From NCBI RefSeq assembly GCF_963583255.1, contig NC_084819.1, positions 6,160,501 to 6,224,500 of the forward strand: 64,000 nt of DNA, in the 5' to 3' direction. Of this stretch, positions 57,218 to 64,000 are shown piece after piece (within the stretch, counting starts at the first letter, position 1; every line of letters starts with the position of its first letter). Source of the DNA: Pyrus communis. Taxonomy: Eukaryota > Streptophyta > Magnoliopsida > Rosales > Rosaceae. The notes beneath the pieces were generated by a model. That model ran no database searches and was not told the DNA's origin. It was given only the letters and a program-made list of their open reading frames with translations. Position numbers and translations under genes: made by a program.

Positions 57218-60200
57218 TCAGATGGTGAGATTTTCTTGGATGGCTTTGAATGCCCCCAGTATGTTGCCGCCGACGTCTGGAAAAGTTTCGCAGCCCGGAA
57301 TAGCCTTCACCTTGCCCATTTGATCGACTTCAACCGGATATTTCAGGAGGTGAGCCTTCATTTCTGTAATCTCATCCGCAACGTATTGCCTCCAGTTCTG
57401 CTCGCTCAAGGATCGCACCCGTCTCACGCATTCAAGACTCTCCGGCTTCTTGAAACATTCTTCAAGACATCCTGTATGCTCTGCCCAAAGTGACATTCTA
57501 TATCCATATATCTGCAATCATATATGCAAGCAAATTATTACAATTTTTTCCCTTGTAGCGTACCATTTCCATATGTATGAATGGTGACCTCTTCCAAATT
57601 ATAACGTAAGGTGATTTCCACACACCACTTTTCTCCCCCTGCCCTGTTACTTCTCGCATTTGGATTGAATAAATAAAAAAAAAATCAAGGGAAAGAAATA
57701 AATAGGGATGTGCAGGAGAAAAAGGTTTCGGAAATCATTTCCCAATTATTCAACAGACAGAATTGAAAATCTTGCAGTTGTATCTTCTACTCAACACCAA
57801 AATCTGGACACTCGGATAACATACTTATGTTCGAAAATTTTAATAGTGCTACATGTTGCATTTTATCATGATTCAGAAACTTCTCTCAACCTTAAACTTT
57901 CAGGACTCAGGTAGGATAAAACGATGCACAAGAAAACCTCTAGCAATATGGGTACAGAAAGCTTTGACAATTAAGGCTTTACCTTTCCATGTGGACTAGA
58001 GAGTTTTCTAGCCCAGGTGTGATGAGGCTGGTATGCTCCCATTGCTATTTCGGTATCCCGGGTACCTTCCAAGGATCGCTGATTGATATTTGCAGATCCT
58101 ATTATAACATATTCATCATCCACAATCATTCCTTTAGAATGGACATAAATCATAAAACGCCGATTCTTCCGAGTGAGTGCCTGCATTACAGAAAACCAGC
58201 ACAAGCAATTGAAATATATCGGCAAACCTAGCTTCATGAGCTAAAGGTGTGTTCAAGAAAAAATTTAGGGGACATACCAGGGGAGTATTTGCTTCTTTTT
58301 TGTTTGCAGCACAAGTTTCTTCACCATTCGGTATTTCGCGATTCCCGAGGCAAAAGAAATTCAAATAGTCTTGTGGACAATACTTGTTTTCAAGTCCAGC
58401 CTCCTTTAGAGCCTTGTAAATCATTTCGTACATCAGTTGCATTGTTTTATTCTGCAGAGAAGAAAAAAAAAAAGCCATGGTATAAAAAAAATGGTGCTGC
58501 ATTGTTATTGTTTTTTATGGATGTTTCATCTGATTGGTAAAAAAAACAAAATGCCTTGAAATTGTTCTTGTGTTATTACGGCCTAGAAAGCTTCATAAGG
58601 CATGCTAGAACACTAATGAGTCTGGAGCCAACGATAACTGCTCGAGTACAAGTACTTTCTTAAACAGTAATCAGATTACCTGCCAAAAGAGAATTCTTTG
58701 AATAGGAGTGCTTGAAGGAACACCTTCTGGCCACATGGGGATTACAATATATACAGAAAACCTCTCATTTGCTTTGATTTTGTTTACGATTTTAAGAGCA
58801 ATTTCCATTGGTATTAAATTGTTTGCACCTGCATAAAAAGGCCTCATCACCGATGTCTCTACGAAAATAAATCACATGGAAATACAATACAAATTTAGCT
58901 TCATAAATCCCAATGCTGCATTGATGCTACATGGTGGGAAGGGAAAAATAGAGCACCGACATGTTTATGAACCACCTATATTCATTTTTCGGGTTACTTG
59001 CTTCAAAGGTTAGAGTCCTCACCTAAATCACTGTATAAGTTCCAATTATATGATGACCCAAGGAAGTACTGGTTTTCTATGTAAATGAAATGTTGAGCCG
59101 CACGGATTGCCTTGACATATGCTGCATGTATACTCATGTCTATCAGCACATTCTTCCCACAAACCAGGTTCTGTTGCAGACATGGTGAGACATTAGTGTA
59201 AACTGTGAGATACCTTATATTAGTGCAAAGAAGTTAAGCCAAATTTCTCACCTTGCTTGTAGCATCTTTTGAGTCCTTCGGGAATCCTTTCACTGAATTG
59301 GAATCAATTGAACGGAAAACCTTCAATTGTGGGGGTTGGTGGGGGAGAAGATTAAAAATTGACCAATTTGTTTAGAAATCATAGAAGACAAAAGATAGCA
59401 CACGCCTGATTGAGATCCAATGTACCTGAACATCCCAAGCTTCTGGATCATTGCCACTCAGGCAAGGAACTTCCGCCATCCCAATAATTTCAGGAATTCT
59501 CTCAATCCTTAGTAGTGCATCATCATGCGGTGTTTTAATTTTTTGAAGCCCGCGGGGTTTTGAAGCTTTCAACCAACGCTCCTCAAAATTGGCAAGGATG
59601 TCATATGCTGCTGGACCATCAATTTTACTGTGCAAATCATGCCATGGCTGCCTTGGACAACCAACAGAGCGCTCCTGTTTGTGTTGCAAAGGTGAACATG
59701 GTAAAGAAGAAAAAATTCGACATAACTATACTATTTATTGAATCAAATCATCAAGGTGATCCTCTATCTTTTCATGAAAACTCGACAGGGAGCTCGTAAA
59801 CCAGTAACATCAATGACTTACACACTTCTTATAGGATCACAAAAGTATGAGAACTTTTTAAGAAGAGGGCATGTAATGCACTAATACCTAATAAGTATTC
59901 TTGCTCGTGTTACACAAAAAAAAAAAAAAAAAAAATTGCTTATAAACTATCAATTTTTCATTGTGTGTACATCATCTAGCAATGGATGTTAATCCAACAG
60001 AAAAATAAAAAATTAATACAATGATTACCGAGAAAGTAGGGTTACGACAGTCATCTTTGTGCACTGTCTGTAAACTCTTAAAGATTGGATGATCTGGAGT
60101 GTCATAGCGCCCCAGGCATAGATCAAGACCTCCAACAAATGCAATGATCTTTCTTTTAGAATTGCCTGCATCAGCATCCACAAGCACTGTTTTCTGATGA

Positions 60201-62703
60201 TGGGTATAGATAGTTTCGGCTTCCTATGACCAAAGACAAGAAGTATCAAGGTTCAAAGAAGCACTCACGCAGAACATTAAGCATGAAAATACAAAGAGAT
60301 AGAGACAGGCAATTATACACCTGATGATTTCTTTTGATAAGTATCCGAACAGAACACGAAAACATAAATCAAATCTGAGTTGTGCTATATATATGTCCAT
60401 ACAGTTTTAACATACTACTTGTGAAAAGAAAAAAACGACGATTTGACATAAGCTTAGAGCTTGCCAGCCATAGAAGATATCGATTCTTTTTTCTCAGTTG
60501 ATGATAATATCACCATGTCAAGAATAAGCAGCACTGATTCCTAGTCCTCCAAAAGATTGTGTGGGATTTACTTGATGTTCAGCCCCAAATTAGTTGAAGT
60601 GGGATAATTGTAATTGATATGCAACTTGGCATATCATAACAGAACTCTGGACTTTCCAGATTTCATTTTACGAGGTCCATTTACTAGTGTAATAAGTGAA
60701 GGAAACGCAAAATTTTAGCACCACGTATGAAAAACAAAATGACATGAACAATGTTCACCTCTCAACTTGCAGCATAACTAAGTTGGTTATTTTATCTAAC
60801 CTGCTTTTTGACCCAGCTACCCTTCCCAACAGATCGAGGGCAAAGCAACACTTGGACTGAAGAGTGCTTGAAGAAACGCCGAGTTTCCTCATCAGAGGTT
60901 TGCATGACCCCTTCCTGCATATCATATAGTCAATCAAAATGGACAATGATGTACAAAATAAAGATTAGCCTTCTCAAGCATTTATTCAAGCTATACTTTG
61001 GTGTCAGCCGGATCAAGAGCATAGCCTTTGAATCCCGTACATGTATGAAAATCAAAATCAAAATTTAAAAAGTACAAAGGGAAATACGAGACTGCAGAGA
61101 ACGGGCAATGTGTAGATGCACCTTAGAGTTACTTATTATAACGTTTTGGTCAATTAGCTTGGTACATCATACATAACTGCATCTGCTTTGAAGTACAACA
61201 TCAGGCAAAAATCAAATGAATCTAGTAGTATTTGATAAACCTAATCCGAGCTCTCTATCATCCTCTCCTCAGTTCCGCTCTCATCAAGATTCGAGTTCAT
61301 CTTCAGCTGCCCCTACATTGTCTCTATCTTCTGTTTTTAGTATTTGCTTCAATTTCTTATACACAATTCTCAACTCAAATATTAAAACATTAAGTGAAAG
61401 ATAATTTTTTTTTAAGAACAAACACAAACTTTGTTCTGTTTATGTCATTTCTTACGATGTTTGATGATTTGATCACTTTTATGTCTTGTAGAGAAATGAG
61501 GAAGTAGAACAAAGCATAACAGTTGGTATAAGTAGCAATCAGTATTCTTGGCGCCTAAGATAGAAATATTTCAGATTTGCGAAAGCATTTTTCAGAGCTT
61601 CAACAATGAGCCAATAATAACTTGTTCAATCGAAGGGAAAAACTTATAAAATCATCCTTATATGCAAGAAAAGTATAATAAATTTGATCTGAACCGAGAG
61701 AATCCCGAATTAATATATTTACTAATCTCGAAGGCCTTACCATTTTATATCCCAAAATTCTCCGGGAAGTTGGATCATCCCAAACAAGAAGCAGCACTCT
61801 CACACCTTCCTGTGATTTGGCCTTAAGAAGATCACCTAACATGTAATCCGCGGCATCATTCTTATCCCGAACCAATCTAACTCTGTGGTACACAGACCAC
61901 CCTGCAATGTATATCAAGCGACGGGCCTGACTTATTGCATCGAACATGTCTTGCCAACAATTCCCTTGCTCATACTGAACACCGCCGTCAAGCTCCAAAT
62001 TCGGAAGGCGACCATCATGAACATGTGCATCTTGATACAGAGTCACCTTACCGCCTCTCCTAAGAGGAAAGTAAGTGCCGGGGACGCCTTGATGATCAGG
62101 ATCCGAACCTACTCCCTGATCATAAAATGTCAGTTTTTCAATTGGGATATACTGAATTGACAATCTCAAAACGGCTCCAGGCTTACAAGCTTTCCCGCTC
62201 GAATTAAGTATCGGAAATGTTCCCTCTACTTTCATGCCAGAAAGTAATTGCTCAACTGGGATTCCCACAGCACCCATGATCTGTGATCCCACAACATCAC
62301 TGTCTTTCACAACAAACTGCACCTCCGAAGCATAATGCGCGACCGGAACATCAAAATGCTGCCCCCAAACCGGGTTTTCGCTATTACTAATCACAAACGT
62401 CCTCCCAACCACAGCACCTGACACAGAAATTGTCACATAGGGATCACTGGTTATCTTCTGCGGCGCTTGCCCTTCGGTCTTGCTGCCAAACTTCCCTGGA
62501 AATTTAGCAAACATGTCTCCGAGAGTCCTATGAACCATGTCCATGTTAGGAAGGTTTCTGGCCTCCATTACCCATATAACTAAGTTGCCATGTAAAAGAC
62601 AGACCTTGAGAGACCCCTTGGCAGTCTTGAATGGCAAAACTTGTTGGCCCTGCCCATGCTCTGAACCTCCAAACGATAGCGAGGTGTACGCAGGATACGC
62701 CAT
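57218..62703 (-). CDS. Phospholipase D, C2 beta/gamma type (10 exons, 850 aa)
   Basis: Hydrolyses membrane phospholipids to phosphatidic acid at membranes; the plant beta/gamma class needs micromolar calcium and PIP2. Exons: 62703-61741, 60914-60801, 60223-60029, 59674-59426, 59320-59252, 59170-59023, 58828-58680, 58451-58278, 58180-57983, 57511-57218. All are GT-AG and in frame. Starts [20 protein letters not shown]. The C2 domain is residues ~36-185, with acidic calcium-ligand candidates Asp55, Asp87, Asp134 and Asp136. HKD motif 1 is HQKTVLVD (His368, Lys370, Asp375) and motif 2 HSKGMIVD (His701, Lys703, Asp708), followed by [10 protein letters not shown]. Ends [10 protein letters not shown]. 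The 850-aa length fits beta/gamma PLD without the long beta N-extension, favouring gamma. It appears intact. Confidence 0.95.
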
Positions 62704-63535
62704 ATAATCAAGAGTACTTGCTCACCACTCAAAGATTTTGAACTTGATGATATCTATATCACTTACATATCAAACAAACTCAGCCAACTAAATACTTTCG
62801 CTAAACAGGATTCGAAATCAAAAAATGGCGATAACCCAATTCAGAAAACACCCCAAAGATTCTTGTTGCTCCACCAGAAAAGAAAGAAACAGATGTTCTG
62901 GTGAAATATTGGAGTACCAGAAGGAATGGGCCAAAAAATAAGAGTAAACGTGGGGTTTAAGGGGAGGACAAAAATAAAACATGGTGGGTTGGTTTGACTT
63001 GGTAAAATAAGGTGGCCTTGGAAAGATGAATATTATACAATAGAAGCAGCAGCAGTTGAATTTGAATGAGTGTGAAGAAGGAAGAAGAAGACGCAAACTT
63101 TCCCATTATTTTAATTATTTGAAATATGGAGAGTTATTGAATAATCAACACGACATTAAAAAATAGGGAGATATTATATATGATTGATTGTCTTTGGTTT
63201 TGCGTGGAAAGTTCTATCAAGTTTGGAATATTACATTAAGAAACCCCTTTGAGGTTTTAAAGTTATTCCATGGCTATACCATGCTTGATAATTGATATAA
63301 TTTAATTATTATCTCGACACTCTCTTAAGGTTTTATCATGAGATTTTAAAAATTACACGAACACATCTTGAAATTTCAAAGAAGCATGTCATGCATGATA
63401 TTGTTTAATTATTACATAATACGAACAATATTAGAGGAGAAAAAATCGAACACAAAATCTTGTGCAAAATATTGTGTTATAACTTATGTAGTGAGCATGT
63501 GATGTCATATCTTTAAGTTTGATGCCTAACTTTCA
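62704..63535. other. PLD upstream region
   Basis: Contains the 5' leader and promoter side of the PLD gene. No clear TATA box at a convincing distance and no other gene. Confidence 0.4.
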
Positions 63536-63682
63536 ATGGGGATTTTAACAAAACACTTACAGTACTGTTCACTTTTAACAAAAAATATATTTTTACTCTA
63601 AAATGTCACTCCTAGTACTATTCACTTACAACACTTTTTTGTCATTTTAATTAAAACTCAAAATTTTCAAATCATTTTCTTT
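63536..63682. repeat. Interspersed repeat (TACTGTTCACTTTTAAC type)
   Basis: GGGGATTTTAACAAAACACT, CAGTACTGTTCACTTTTAAC, AAATATATTTTTACTCTAAA, AGTACTATTCACTTACAAC, TTTGTCATTTTAATTAAAAC, TCAAAATTTTCAAA. It carries two internal GTACTRTTCACTT words. I recall this as common near apple and pear genes, but class and ends are uncertain. Confidence 0.45.
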
Positions 63683-64000
63683 AGTTTTCTGTAACTTTTA
63701 TGTAATGAGCATGTGATCTCATATCTTTAGTAACTAGTGAGCACTAGGACTCCTTTCGATGTTAATGAACCTTTATCATGCAGCCTATAAGGACCAAAGT
63801 ATCTAGTGATTGCTATGTGTAACAGCTTTTTGAATTTAATACACTGCAGTGATTGTAAATCCTTCACGTACTAATCAGGTCAACTGTGTGACGCATCTCT
63901 TTGCTTATTATTGACGCAATTTGTGTACATATCCTTATATCATGTGACGTGATCAGTGGTTTATGAAAACACTACTAGTGTTGGATGGTCAATCCCCACA
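63683..64000. other. Window end, nothing recognised
   Basis: AT-rich, no gene or repeat assigned. Confidence 0.4.

Overview
The window is plant nuclear DNA. Genes carry many short GT-AG introns, intergenic DNA is AT-rich, and there are plant-type TRIM, copia, hAT, MITE and SINE elements. The Cassandra TRIM LTRs, the set of MITE families and the gene types fit a woody dicot, and I infer Rosaceae, probably the apple/pear/Prunus group. That placement rests on recalled repeat families, not on a search.

Six protein-coding loci can be supported. (1) 1-756 (+) is the 3' end of a molybdenum-cofactor-sulfurase-like PLP-fold protein, cut by the window start. (2) 23756-27667 (+) is a complete 12-exon hydroxymethylglutaryl-CoA synthase gene (465 aa) of the mevalonate pathway. 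(3) 32055-33197 (+) is an intronless class I TCP transcription factor of the TCP9/TCP19 type (380 aa). (4) About 47172-49210 (+) is a decayed cucumisin-type subtilase pseudogene. (5) 51398-49934 (-) is a two-exon UDP-rhamnose synthase (NRS/ER, UER1-like, 299 aa). (6) 62703-57218 (-) is a 10-exon phospholipase D of the beta/gamma (C2) type (850 aa). These genes are neighbours but have no visible common pathway. UDP-rhamnose synthesis, sterol/isoprenoid synthesis and phospholipid signalling are independent housekeeping or regulatory functions.

The rest is transposon-rich. 0.8-23 kb holds MITEs, tRNA-derived SINEs, a truncated Cassandra and a solo Cassandra LTR, a 2.6-kb terminal-inverted-repeat element (8.4-11.0 kb), a Harbinger-like element with a nested MITE (11.9-12.6 kb) and a 4.7-kb non-autonomous LTR retrotransposon with TGAGT target duplications (13.2-17.9 kb). 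A 351-bp TRIM lies just downstream of the HMGS gene. 36.15-46.5 kb is a decayed Ty1/copia element. A 5.7-kb hAT-type element with perfect 8-bp target duplications has inserted into its RNase H region. That hAT element codes for no transposase and instead carries about 12.5 tandem copies of a ~345-bp unit, the most unusual structure in the window. 52-56 kb holds another MULE-type MITE with a perfect 9-bp duplication, a solo Cassandra LTR with a perfect 5-bp duplication, a large foldback MITE and SINEs.

Exon boundaries of the HMGS, UER1 and PLD genes were worked out by hand. Every chosen junction keeps frame and GT-AG. Most repeat-family names are inferences from termini and target duplications.
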